A stretch of DNA of 64,000 nt from Haloferax marinisediminis. GTDB taxonomy: Archaea; Halobacteriota; Halobacteria; Halobacteriales; Haloferacaceae. The DNA is taken from assembly GCF_009674585.1 (NCBI RefSeq), contig NZ_WKJP01000001.1, positions 1,736,001 to 1,800,000 of the forward strand, written 5' to 3'. The notes below the pieces were generated by a model. The model saw nothing but the letters and a program-made list of their open reading frames with translations, made no database searches and had not been told where the DNA came from. The first letter of the stretch is position 1, and every line of letters begins with the position of its first letter. The translations under genes were made by a program, and so were the position numbers. This document shows positions 34,377 through 42,648 of this stretch, piece by piece.

Positions 34377-35294
34377 TTATCTGGCGAGCGAGACGCGAAC
34401 CTCGTCTTCGTCGTCGTCGACTGTGACGAGACCATCAGTCGCCAAATCGTCGACGAGTCCACGAAGCCACTCTCGACCGTTTTCACCACCGTAATCGACT
34501 CGAACACGAGGACCGAGTTCGTCGAGGCCTAACTCGTCGTACTCGCCCAAGATTCGAACGACGCGACCGCGCATCTGCCGTCTACTCCCCTCGAATTTCG
34601 GTTGCGTGGGGACGTCCGGCGCGGTGAAGTCACCCGTCTCGTAGGCGTGGCAGAACTGCCGCCACGGACACCCGGATTCGTCACACGATGGCGTCTTTCC
34701 GCAGGCGACGCCGCCGAGTTCCATGATGGCGTTGTTCCAGACTCGTGACTTGCCTTCTGGCATGAGTTCCGACGCCGCCGTCTCGAACACCGAATCGTCG
34801 TCGGGAACGGCGAACGCGCGGTGGAGGACGCGCTTGACGTTAGTATCGACGACAGCGTCGCCGTTGTTGAAGGCGAAAGAAGCGACTGCGTTGGCGGTGT
34901 ACGGCCCGACGCCCATGAGTTCCGAGAGGCCGTCGGGTGTCTGTGGATACTCGCCGTCGTGGTCCTCTACGACCTGCTGTGCGGCCTCGTGGAGGTACTT
35001 CGCCCGGTTGTTGTAGCCGAGACTGTGACTGGTCCAGAAGGCGACCACGTCCGCTCTGTCGGCGGCGGCGAGGTCAGAAACGGTTGGCCACTCGTCGAGG
35101 AACGCCTCCCACGCGTCGACCACGCGTCCGAGTTGCGTCTGTTGGCTCATCACCTCCGAGACGAGAATCTCGTAGGGGTCGTCGGTACGCCGCCACGGGA
35201 AGTCCCGATGGTCGGCTTCGTACCACTCGACCAGCGCCGTTTGGACTGCGTTGCGGTCGAGGTCGGAGGGGAGTGCAGACTCCGCGTCGCTCAT
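34377..35294 (-). CDS. mutY: A/G-specific adenine glycosylase
   Basis: 305 aa. Removes adenine opposite 8-oxoguanine. Catalytic E47 in SEVMSQQTQ, D150 in VVDTNVKRVL, the helix-hairpin-helix LMGVGPYTANAV near 127-137, and a Cys cluster C198, C204, C209, C215 for the 4Fe-4S site. The C-terminus lacks an obvious nudix-like 8-oxoG-recognition domain. Converges with the DsrE gene. Together with Fen1 and photolyase it makes three repair genes in the window. Confidence 0.93.
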   Translation of the reverse strand: MSDAESALPSDLDRNAVQTALVEWYEADHRDFPWRRTDDPYEILVSEVMSQQTQLGRVVDAWEAFLDEWPTVSDLAAADRADVVAFWTSHSLGYNNRAKYLHEAAQQVVEDHDGEYPQTPDGLSELMGVGPYTANAVASFAFNNGDAVVDTNVKRVLHRAFAVPDDDSVFETAASELMPEGKSRVWNNAIMELGGVACGKTPSCDESGCPWRQFCHAYETGDFTAPDVPTQPKFEGSRRQMRGRVVRILGEYDELGLDELGPRVRVDYGGENGREWLRGLVDDLATDGLVTVDDDEDEVRVSLAR

Positions 35295-35372
35295 CGCCCG
35301 GGCTTAGGACGGGGCGCGTTTAGCCGTGGCGATGCGGGCCGATATTCGGTGGTCGCACGCCGAAGTCACCCA

Positions 35373-36389
35373 TCACTCGACAGAGACGACGGGGCAGTTG
35401 ACGTTCGCCACGCCAGCTGCGAGTGACTCTGCGCTGGTCGCCGAACTGAGGTCCGAGACACTGTCGAATTCGGCGTTGTCGTAGATGCTCACGAACCACA
35501 GTGGTGAGTAGCCAGTGTCGCCCGGGAGCGTGGCGACGACGTTGTGGGTCTGCTCGCTTCCGTCTTCGGTCATGAATCCGGACGCAGGTCCACCACCGTC
35601 CTCGCCGGGGTTCACGTTGAACGTGACGTAGATGGGCGAGAGCGGGACGCTATCTCCACTCAGTTTGAGGGGTGCTTCGGTGAACTGGAAGTACGACACG
35701 ACCATACCCTGATACCAGCCTTCGACGAGGCTGGCGTCGCCGTCGTCGTAGCGCATCGAGGCAGTCGACCCATCCGGAACGACTGGGCAGTTCACGAGTA
35801 TATCGGTCGCTTCCATCGCGTAGCCTGCGTCTTCGATATCTGCGAGACTGGTCACCGTGTTGGCCTCGTAGTCCTCTGGGACCGTCACCTTGTGGACGTG
35901 CCAGAAGTCGTTGTAGCCGTCGTCACCCGGAATCGTGTCTATGACGTTAAGCTGGCCGTCCACGGGCGTGTCTTCGCCCTCGTAGAAGAGTGCGTAGATG
36001 GGTGCTGGCGTCGTCGACTGCACGTCGAAGTTGTAGTAGCGAACGACGTCGCCCTCTGGGCCGAGACCCTGCGTGATGAAGGGACCCTGGTCGAAATCGA
36101 CCGCCTCGTTTGGGCCGGGGAGGCCGTTTTCGTCGGTGCGAACCATCAGCGTGCCCGCTGCCTCGCTGAACCGGTCTATCGTAGCCCGTGGTGCCGACGC
36201 GGGGTCGACCGGCGTTGCACCGCCCATCGAACCGCTCTGGGTCGTCTGTTCGGTGGTCGTCTCCGTGGTCGTTTCAGTCGTGGTGTCACCGGTTCCACCG
36301 CCAGTCGAACCAGTACAGCCTGCGAGGAGCGTCGTGCCTGCCAATCCTGCGACGACGAGGAAGCGTCGCCGAGTCGTCTGTTGTGACAT
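35373..36389 (-). CDS. Tat lipoprotein with two DUF7482-like domains
   Basis: 338 aa. Tat motif TRRRFL, lipobox LLAGC with Cys25, then a Thr-rich linker (about 27-50). Two related domains follow, each with a PGDxGY motif, an aromatic FWHVH/LWFVS patch and a terminal NCPVV: about 60-205 and 210-338. The secreted protein at 17521 has one such domain. The ligand is unknown. Starts MSQQTTRRRF at 36389; an upstream in-frame ATG would disrupt the signal. Confidence 0.8.
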   Translation of the reverse strand: MSQQTTRRRFLVVAGLAGTTLLAGCTGSTGGGTGDTTTETTTETTTEQTTQSGSMGGATPVDPASAPRATIDRFSEAAGTLMVRTDENGLPGPNEAVDFDQGPFITQGLGPEGDVVRYYNFDVQSTTPAPIYALFYEGEDTPVDGQLNVIDTIPGDDGYNDFWHVHKVTVPEDYEANTVTSLADIEDAGYAMEATDILVNCPVVPDGSTASMRYDDGDASLVEGWYQGMVVSYFQFTEAPLKLSGDSVPLSPIYVTFNVNPGEDGGGPASGFMTEDGSEQTHNVVATLPGDTGYSPLWFVSIYDNAEFDSVSDLSSATSAESLAAGVANVNCPVVSVE

Positions 36390-36576
36390 CTTCGAAAGAG
36401 AGGAGTTCACCACGGGGTATAGCGATTTTTTCACTTCTGACCGTACTCCGGACAGAATCGGTACTCACTCTCTTTCGACTCTCTACCAAATTGGCTCCGG
36501 GAACCCCTCGAACGACACACGGCCGGACACCGCGCGGTCGAAACGCGTATCCCCCTGACGACCCCATCGCCGGGCG

Positions 36577-36900
36577 ATGACACTCGACGAACTTTCGGAC
36601 GACGTCCAAGCCGCGTACAGTGACCTCGGCGACGACCTCGACGTCTCGCTGGACCGCGAGACGCGCCACGAACTCGCCATGCTGGTCGCCCTCTACGACA
36701 CCGACGACGTGAGTGAACTCGTCCGACGCGGGATTCACGCGCTCTTCCAGTCGGAACTCGACCGCGGCAAACTCGACTTCCACATCCGGCAGGGCTACGA
36801 CGTCACCTACGACGAGTACCTCGCGGGGATGACCTACGACGAGATGACCGGCCAGTCGCAGGCACCGCCGCGAGACGACGTTCGCCGCTACCAGATGTGA
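36577..36900 (+). CDS. Small haloarchaeal protein, unknown
   Basis: 107 aa, acidic and mostly helical: SLDRETRHELAMLVALYDTDDVSELVRRGIHALF in its centre resembles a helix-turn-helix-like segment but is not a clear DNA-binding motif. No family recognised. Good codon bias and clean start support a real gene. Divergent from the lipoprotein gene across about 190 bp. Convergent with the hypothetical gene at 36944. Confidence 0.6.
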   Translation: MTLDELSDDVQAAYSDLGDDLDVSLDRETRHELAMLVALYDTDDVSELVRRGIHALFQSELDRGKLDFHIRQGYDVTYDEYLAGMTYDEMTGQSQAPPRDDVRRYQM

Positions 36901-36943
36901 GCGTCGGGCGGGGACAGTCGGCGTGTTGGCTACGGTTGCCGAC

Positions 36944-37375
36944 TCAGCGCACCTCGATTTCGACCGACACGTCACCCGTTCTGACGTAGCGCGCTGACTC
37001 GTCAGCGGCGACGTCGAACGTTCGCAAGAGTATCACCAACCGTTCTTCGCCGGTCGTCGCGCGCAACACGACACCCTCGGCAGTCACGACGACGTACGGC
37101 GGGGCGGCGACGGGTGGCGCAGGCATCGGACGCCCGGTCGCAGTCACCGCGTCCGCAAGCGCACGAGGGAGCCGTGAGAGTGCCCCCGACCCGTCGAGGG
37201 CGTGGGCGAACGGTGGAACGACCCGGTCACGGTCTGCGACCGAGTCGCCGTCCCACTCGGCCGCGACGGCGTCTGCACACTGTCCAACGACGGTCAGCAG
37301 TCGGTCGTGTTTCTCGCGGAGCACTCGTTCCGCCTCGTCGAGGGTCGCCGAGAGTGGTGTCGTCCCGTCTGTCAC
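36944..37375 (-). CDS. Haloarchaeal protein of unknown function
   Basis: 143 aa from GTG at 37375. An N-terminal helical segment (EAERVLREKHDRLLTVVGQC) leads to a Pro/Ala-rich middle and a beta-rich C-terminus ending SVEIEVR. No motif recognised. The GTG start is chosen because a TTTATA box lies 25-30 bp upstream, which suggests a leaderless transcript; the ATG 24 bp further upstream is out of frame. Confidence 0.55.
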   Translation of the reverse strand: MTDGTTPLSATLDEAERVLREKHDRLLTVVGQCADAVAAEWDGDSVADRDRVVPPFAHALDGSGALSRLPRALADAVTATGRPMPAPPVAAPPYVVVTAEGVVLRATTGEERLVILLRTFDVAADESARYVRTGDVSVEIEVR

Positions 37376-37399
37376 AGGTCGGGGTGAGTCGGCATGAGG

Positions 37400-37405
37400 T
37401 ATAAA
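37400..37405 (-). promoter_or_regulatory. TATA box before the 143-aa gene
   Basis: TTTATA on the minus strand, about 28 bp from the GTG start at 37375; it decides the start choice. Confidence 0.5.
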
Positions 37406-37492
37406 CCTCCGCAGAGCGCAGGGCGAGCCATTCACCATCCCCCCGGTGTCGTTCCCGGACGATTTTTCCCGTCGCACACCCCGAGTACGCAC

Positions 37493-37756
37493 ATGGATAT
37501 CGCTGACATCGAGGCACTCATCGAATCGCACATCGAAGACGCCGACGCGACCGTTTCGCGCCCCCGGTCGTACGACGAGAACCACGAAGACGACCACTAC
37601 GCCGCGCTCGTCATCTCGCCCGCCTTCGAGGGCAAGTCGCTCGTCCAGCAGCACCAACTCGTCTACGACGCCCTCGGCGACCACATGACGACGGACATCC
37701 ACGCGATGGAACTCAAGACGTACACGCCCGAAGAGTACGAGACGCTCGACGAGTAG
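37493..37756 (+). CDS. BolA family protein
   Basis: 87 aa, one BolA domain: MDIADIEALIESHIEDADATV, then HYAALVISPAFEGKSLVQQHQLVYDALGDHM, and HAMELKTYTPEEY, which carries the family-type helix-turn-helix-like end. BolA proteins partner with monothiol glutaredoxins in Fe-S trafficking elsewhere; no glutaredoxin is adjacent. The earlier in-frame start at 37394 lies in promoter DNA. Confidence 0.88.
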   Translation: MDIADIEALIESHIEDADATVSRPRSYDENHEDDHYAALVISPAFEGKSLVQQHQLVYDALGDHMTTDIHAMELKTYTPEEYETLDE

Positions 37757-37761
37757 TCAAA

Positions 37762-37786
37762 AAAGTACTGTCGCGTCCGAGGACGC
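37762..37786 (-). terminator. Terminator of the sugar ABC operon
   Basis: On the minus strand, a 6-bp stem (GCGTCC/GGACGC, 37773-37786, 2-nt loop) is followed by GACAGTAC and TTTTTT. It lies directly after the ATPase gene stop and before the BolA stop. Shape matches a U-run terminator. Confidence 0.55.
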
Positions 37787-37792
37787 CCGACC

Positions 37793-38935
37793 TCAGACCT
37801 GCGGTTCGGGTTCCGAGAGCGCTTCTGCTTCGAGCGAGCGGTTCTGAAGCGCGTCACCGGACTGGGCGTCGAACAGGTGAATCGCGTCTTCGGGGATGCG
37901 AGCGGCGACGGATTGTCCGCCTTCGACGCGACGCATCCCGCCGACGGTTGCCACGAACGTGGTGTGGTCGGCACCGAATTCGAGGTAGACCGCGTTCTCG
38001 TTGCCCATCGGTTCGACCACGTCGACGGCGGTCTGGTAGGTGTGGTCGCCGTCGGCGTCCGAGACGAGTTCGACGTCCTCGGGCCGAACGCCGAGCGTCA
38101 CGCGGTCGCTCTCTGCGACTGCCTCCTGCGTCTCCGCCGACAGTCGATACGAGAAGGTGTCGTTGACGAGGGTGTCACCGCGAACGTCCATCTCGAAGAA
38201 GTTCATCGACGGTTCGCCGATGAACCCCGCGACGAAGCGGTTCGCCGGGCGGTGGTACGCCTCAAGCGGGGTCGCTACTTGCTGGAGTTCGCCGTCGTTG
38301 AGGATGGCGATTCGGTCACCCATCGTCATCGCTTCCGTCTGGTCGTGGGTGACGTAGACGGTGGTGACACCGAGTTCTTCCTGTAGTCGCTGGAGTTCCG
38401 TCCGCATCTGCGAGCGGAGTTTGGCGTCGAGATTGGACAACGGTTCGTCCATTAGGAACACTTCGGGGTCGCGGACGATGGCGCGGCCGAGAGCGACGCG
38501 TTGTTGCTGGCCGCCGGAGAGTTCGCCGGGTTTGCGTCCGAGCAGGTCGGCGATACCGAGCATCTCGGCCGTCTCTTCGACGACGTCGTCGATGGTTTCG
38601 TCCGCCATGTCGGTCGACTCTTCGAGGCCGAATCGCATGTTCCCGCGGACGGTCATGTGCGGGTAGAGTGCGTACGACTGGAACACCATCGCGATGTCAC
38701 GGTCGCGGGGCGGTCGGTTGTCCATCCGGTCGTCGCCGAGGCGAATCTCGCCTTCGGAGACGGTCTCTAAGCCGGCAATCATCCGGAGTGTCGTCGATTT
38801 TCCGCACCCGGAGGGACCGACGAGGACGAGGAATTCCCCGTCGTCGATGTTCACGGAGGCTTCGTCGACGGCGACGACGCGTGAGCCATCGTCGTCGAAG
38901 AACTTCGATACGCGGTCGAGTGTGAGGTCAGCCAT
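37793..38935 (-). CDS. ABC transporter ATPase (MalK/UgpC type)
   Basis: 380 aa. Walker A GPSGCGKSTTLRMIAGLE, Q-loop, signature LSGGQQQRVALGRAIVRDPE, Walker B VFLMDEPLSNLDAKLR and the H-loop are present. The C-terminal about 130 residues carry the OB/TOBE regulatory domain of sugar-type ATPases. It energises uptake by the two permeases encoded just upstream. Last gene of a four-gene operon that ends at a T-run terminator. Confidence 0.95.
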   Translation of the reverse strand: MADLTLDRVSKFFDDDGSRVVAVDEASVNIDDGEFLVLVGPSGCGKSTTLRMIAGLETVSEGEIRLGDDRMDNRPPRDRDIAMVFQSYALYPHMTVRGNMRFGLEESTDMADETIDDVVEETAEMLGIADLLGRKPGELSGGQQQRVALGRAIVRDPEVFLMDEPLSNLDAKLRSQMRTELQRLQEELGVTTVYVTHDQTEAMTMGDRIAILNDGELQQVATPLEAYHRPANRFVAGFIGEPSMNFFEMDVRGDTLVNDTFSYRLSAETQEAVAESDRVTLGVRPEDVELVSDADGDHTYQTAVDVVEPMGNENAVYLEFGADHTTFVATVGGMRRVEGGQSVAARIPEDAIHLFDAQSGDALQNRSLEAEALSEPEPQV

Positions 38936-38998
38936 GGGTCTGTGTTGGTGTCGTGGTGGTCGAAAGCGATGCAGCGCTGTGAGGGGACGACTGACGGG

Positions 38999-39958
38999 TC
39001 ATGTGCCGCCTGCGACCCCCTTGGCGAACTTGTCCCCGAAGAGGACGTAGACGAGCAACGTCGGCAGGGCGGCGACGAACGCGCCGGCCATCTGCGTGTT
39101 GAACGTCTGGATGATGCCGCCAGTCAGTTCGTTGAGTGCGATGGTCGCCACGGCCGCAGGGCCGGACCCCGACGGGATGATGACCAGCGCGAACAGCAGG
39201 TCGTTCCAAATCTGCGTGAACTGGTAGATGAGCGTCACCGCGAACATCGGCGTCGACAGCGGGAGCACGATACGGCGGTAGACCGTGAACGCGCTCGCAC
39301 CGTCGAGACGGGCGGCCTCCAGCATCTCCGTCGAGAGCTTCTTGTAGTAACTCCGGAACAGGAGCGTCGTGATGGGGATGCCGTACGCCGCGTGGGTGAT
39401 GATGAGGTTGATGATGCTCGCGTAGTGCGGGTGGGTCGCCAGTTCGACCGTCCCGAGGATGGGCACCTGCACCGAAAACACCGTGATGTCGAGAATCGGT
39501 GCGAGCAACTCCTTCGTGTTCACGATTGCCCAGAGTCGGGACAGCGGAATCAACACGGCCTGATACGGGATGAAGATACCCGCGATGAACAGCGTGACGA
39601 CGCCGAGTTGGCCGCGCCACTCGAAGTTCGTGAGGCCGTAGGCCGCGAAACTGCCGAGGAGCGCCGACAGAATCGTCGCCGGCACGGCCAGCATGATGCT
39701 GTTCAGGATGGCCGACGAGAGCGTGTCGATGGCGACCCCGAACGGTTCGAGCGTGAAGCCATCGACCGTCGGCGGCGCGAAGGGCGGCGACGTGGCGAAC
39801 TCCGCTTCCGTCTTCAGGGCCGTCATGAGGCCCGACTCCAGCGGTGAGAGGTAGAAGCCGATGAGCCCTACGAGCACCGCGTAGAGGACGACCCGCGTGG
39901 GGTCGATTTCTTCGACGTCGAACTCGAAGCGGTCGGCCAATTCGTCGCGGACGCTCAT
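38999..39958 (-). CDS. Carbohydrate ABC permease (MalG type)
   Basis: 319 aa with six helices. The EAA loop reads EAARLDGASAFTVYRRIVLPLSTPM near residue 210, the contact for the ATPase. The N-terminal 30 residues are hydrophilic. Its start overlaps the stop of the MalF-type gene (ATGA, 39955-39958), giving strict coupling of the two permease subunits. Substrate set by the binding protein at 41035. Confidence 0.94.
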   Translation of the reverse strand: MSVRDELADRFEFDVEEIDPTRVVLYAVLVGLIGFYLSPLESGLMTALKTEAEFATSPPFAPPTVDGFTLEPFGVAIDTLSSAILNSIMLAVPATILSALLGSFAAYGLTNFEWRGQLGVVTLFIAGIFIPYQAVLIPLSRLWAIVNTKELLAPILDITVFSVQVPILGTVELATHPHYASIINLIITHAAYGIPITTLLFRSYYKKLSTEMLEAARLDGASAFTVYRRIVLPLSTPMFAVTLIYQFTQIWNDLLFALVIIPSGSGPAAVATIALNELTGGIIQTFNTQMAGAFVAALPTLLVYVLFGDKFAKGVAGGT

Positions 39959-41010
39959 AGTTCACCCCGGCGGTACTCGCCGTACAGATACGGTGCAACC
40001 ACTGCCAGCGCGACGAGGAACAAGACGACGGCAATAGCCGACCCGTACGCCCACTCGTTGGCGGCGAACGCCTGTCGGTACATCATCGTCGAGAGGATGT
40101 CAGCCGTGGGGCCGGGGTTGTTCCCGAACATAACGTACAGGAAGTCGAACGCCTTGAGCGCGAACACCATCAGGACGACGGCGGCACTCACCGTCGACGC
40201 GCGGAGTTGTGGCAGGATGACCCGCCAGTACATCCGAATGGTGGACGCACCGTCGACGCGGGCCGCCTCGTACTGGTCGTTCGGAATCGCACGAAGGCCA
40301 GCGAGGTAGACGACCATCGCGTACCCGCTGAACTGCCAGAGGAGCGCGAAGATGACGGCGAACAGTTTGAACTGGAGTACCTCCGGAACGAGTGGGAGTC
40401 CTCCGAGGACGCCGAGGTCGACGCCGCCCGAGAGCCACTTCGACGCGAGGAAGTCGAGGCCGAGTCCCCGCAAGACGACGTTGATGACGCCCGAGTCGAA
40501 GTTGTACATCCACCGCCAGAACACCGCCGTCACGACGAACGACAGGCTGAACGGCAGGAGGTAGATGGTCCGGAACCAGTTCTCGAAGCGAATTCCTCGA
40601 TCGACGAGGATGGCGAGTCCGAGGCCGCCGGCGAGCGAGAGCGCCGTGAACGATGCGAGCAGGACGAACGTGTTCCGCGTCGCGAGCCAGAACTGTTGGT
40701 CAGAGAGGGCGCGCCGGTACATCTCCAGGTCGAACGCCGCAGGGTCGTAAGTCGGCAGCGTGAGGCCTGCGAAGTCGGTGAAGGAGATGATGACGTTCCA
40801 GCCGATTGCGCCGTAGACGAAAAAGCCCATCAGCAGGAACGGCGGCAGCCAAAACGGCGCGGAGCGAACCGCGTCGCTATCGCGAAGCGACGACAGAGTT
40901 GCGCCGAGGTCGAACCCCTTGGAGGACGCCGTCCCTCCATCGGTTCGCACTGCTCGGCCGTCGTCACTCCGGTCACGGCCTAGGAGTCGCTTGAGGATGT
41001 GTAATGACAT
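39955..41010 (-). CDS. Carbohydrate ABC permease (MalF type)
   Basis: 351 aa. An unusually long hydrophilic N-terminus (about 45 residues) precedes six to seven helices. The EAA loop AARVDGASTIRMYWRVILPQL is near residue 250. Forms the heterodimeric channel with the MalG-type subunit, whose gene overlaps its stop. Lies 24 bp downstream of the binding-protein gene. Confidence 0.94.
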   Translation of the reverse strand: MSLHILKRLLGRDRSDDGRAVRTDGGTASSKGFDLGATLSSLRDSDAVRSAPFWLPPFLLMGFFVYGAIGWNVIISFTDFAGLTLPTYDPAAFDLEMYRRALSDQQFWLATRNTFVLLASFTALSLAGGLGLAILVDRGIRFENWFRTIYLLPFSLSFVVTAVFWRWMYNFDSGVINVVLRGLGLDFLASKWLSGGVDLGVLGGLPLVPEVLQFKLFAVIFALLWQFSGYAMVVYLAGLRAIPNDQYEAARVDGASTIRMYWRVILPQLRASTVSAAVVLMVFALKAFDFLYVMFGNNPGPTADILSTMMYRQAFAANEWAYGSAIAVVLFLVALAVVAPYLYGEYRRGEL

Positions 41011-41034
41011 AATCGAAAGATGTAACGAGTGGCG

Positions 41035-42402
41035 TTACTCGAACGCCGCTTTCACGTCGGCGTAGGCCGCTTCGACGTCGTACCCGGAGATGAACGAGGA
41101 CATCGCGTCGCCGAAGCCAGTGAGCGCGTCGGGGGCGACGGCGAGGCCGTGTTGAATCGACAGCGGTTGTGCCTCGGAGTTGGCGAAGTCGTCCATCTGG
41201 TTCTGCAGGAACGGTCCGAAGGCGTCCTTCGGCACGTCAGTCCGCGGCGGGATAGAGCCCTTCTTCGGGTTGAATCGCTTCTGGGCGTCGACAGACCCGA
41301 CGTACTGGAGGAACTTCTTCGTCGCTTCCGGCGACGGGTTGTTCGACGGCATCGGGAACGAGTCCATGTTGAGCGCGTAGATGCCGTCCGTCCCAGGGAA
41401 CGGAACCTGATTCCAGTGCGTCTCGTACTCGAAGCCGTCCTGTCCGCGGTACATCCCAGCGGCCCAGTCGCCCTGGTGGAAGAACGCCGCTTTGCCCTCG
41501 ATAATCTTCGAGTTGGCGTCCTGCCACGAGATGGACCCGGCGTCGTTGGGGTAGTACTCGGAGTACTGTTTCACGATGTCGAGCGCGCCTTTGACCGCGT
41601 CGGCGTTGGCTTCGACGTTGCCGGCGGTGACGTCGGCGTACACGTCCGGGCCGTACTCGCCGAGGAGCACCTGTGCCCAGAGTTGGCCAGTCGACCACGC
41701 GGACTTCGTCTGTTGGGCCATCCCGACGTAGCCTGCCTCTTCGACTTTCGCCATCGCGTCGACGAGGGCGCTCGGCGAGTCGATACTGGACGGGTCGACA
41801 CCCGCGTCTTCGACGACTTCCACGTTGTAGAAGAGGTTGTTCAGGCGGTGGATGTTGAGCGGAACGGAGACGAAGGTGCCCGCCGGTTGGGCCGCTTGCT
41901 TCGGCCCGTCGAGGTAGGCGTCCTTCATGCCGTTCTTGCTCCAGACAGACTCCTCGATGTCCTCGAGTTTGTCCGCGTCAGTGTACGGCGTGAGGTTCGC
42001 ACCGGGCCACGCTTGCCACGAACTCGGCGGGTCGTTGTTGAGGATGCGTTTCTTGATGACCGCGTGGAGGTTCTGACCGGCACCACCCGCGACCGGATTC
42101 TCGGTGAGTTCGATGTCCGGGTGCTTCTCTTTGAAGCCCTCGAAGAGCGCCTGGATTGCAGCGCCGCCGTCGCCGCCAGTCCACCAGTGCTGGACTTCGA
42201 GCGCGTTGTACTCGGACCCGGAGTCGTCGCCGGACGATTCGGTCGTCTCCGAGTCACCGGACCCACTATCGGTCGAGTCGTCGGTCGAGTCGCTTCCGCT
42301 CCCACCGGTACAGCCGGCGAGAAGCGTCGCAGTTCCTGCACCACCGGCGAGTTTCAGATACGTCCGTCGAGAGACGTCGTCAGAGTTTGGGCTATTGCTC
42401 AT
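41035..42402 (-). CDS. Sugar-binding lipoprotein, glucose-type
   Basis: 455 aa. Tat motif SRRTYLK, lipobox LLAGC with Cys31, then an Asp/Ser-rich linker to about residue 65. The mature domain opens LEVQHWWTGGDGGAAIQALFEGF and has IKKRILNNDPPSSWQAWPG, VPLNIHRLNNLFYN, EGKAAFFHQGDWAAGMY and FNPKKGSIPPR, which resemble glucose/galactose/mannose-binding proteins of the Thermus type as I remember them. Substrate is inferred from that likeness, not shown. First gene of the operon; a T/A-rich promoter lies about 48 bp upstream. Confidence 0.92.
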   Translation of the reverse strand: MSNSPNSDDVSRRTYLKLAGGAGTATLLAGCTGGSGSDSTDDSTDSGSGDSETTESSGDDSGSEYNALEVQHWWTGGDGGAAIQALFEGFKEKHPDIELTENPVAGGAGQNLHAVIKKRILNNDPPSSWQAWPGANLTPYTDADKLEDIEESVWSKNGMKDAYLDGPKQAAQPAGTFVSVPLNIHRLNNLFYNVEVVEDAGVDPSSIDSPSALVDAMAKVEEAGYVGMAQQTKSAWSTGQLWAQVLLGEYGPDVYADVTAGNVEANADAVKGALDIVKQYSEYYPNDAGSISWQDANSKIIEGKAAFFHQGDWAAGMYRGQDGFEYETHWNQVPFPGTDGIYALNMDSFPMPSNNPSPEATKKFLQYVGSVDAQKRFNPKKGSIPPRTDVPKDAFGPFLQNQMDDFANSEAQPLSIQHGLAVAPDALTGFGDAMSSFISGYDVEAAYADVKAAFE

Positions 42403-42445
42403 AATTGTTGAACCGTGACAGGTCTATGCAAACGATTTTACACGA

Positions 42446-42454
42446 TTTACTTAA
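42446..42454 (-). promoter_or_regulatory. Promoter of the sugar ABC operon
   Basis: TTTAAGTAA on the minus strand, about 48 bp from the start codon, so the leader would be about 20 nt. The surrounding 60 bp are A/T-rich. Confidence 0.4.
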
Positions 42455-42615
42455 ACCTTTTTGAATTGGTAATTCATTTCCGAGTGAATTTAGACGTATA
42501 GGCAGAGTTAGCTCACGAAACCGATAGACTGCGACCACGTACAGCTTCCATAAATAATGATTCAGACACGAGTGAATATCTATCGAACCGGCGCACAAAC
42601 TGGCGTGGACCAATG

Positions 42616-42624
42616 GATTTTACC
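42616..42624 (+). promoter_or_regulatory. TATA element of fumC
   Basis: GATTTTACC centred 29 bp before ATG 42649; it favours that start over the upstream in-frame ATG at 42613. A similar TTTTTTAC precedes gatE at the same spacing. Confidence 0.45.
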
Positions 42625-42648
42625 TCACACCACGACGACGCCCAAATC

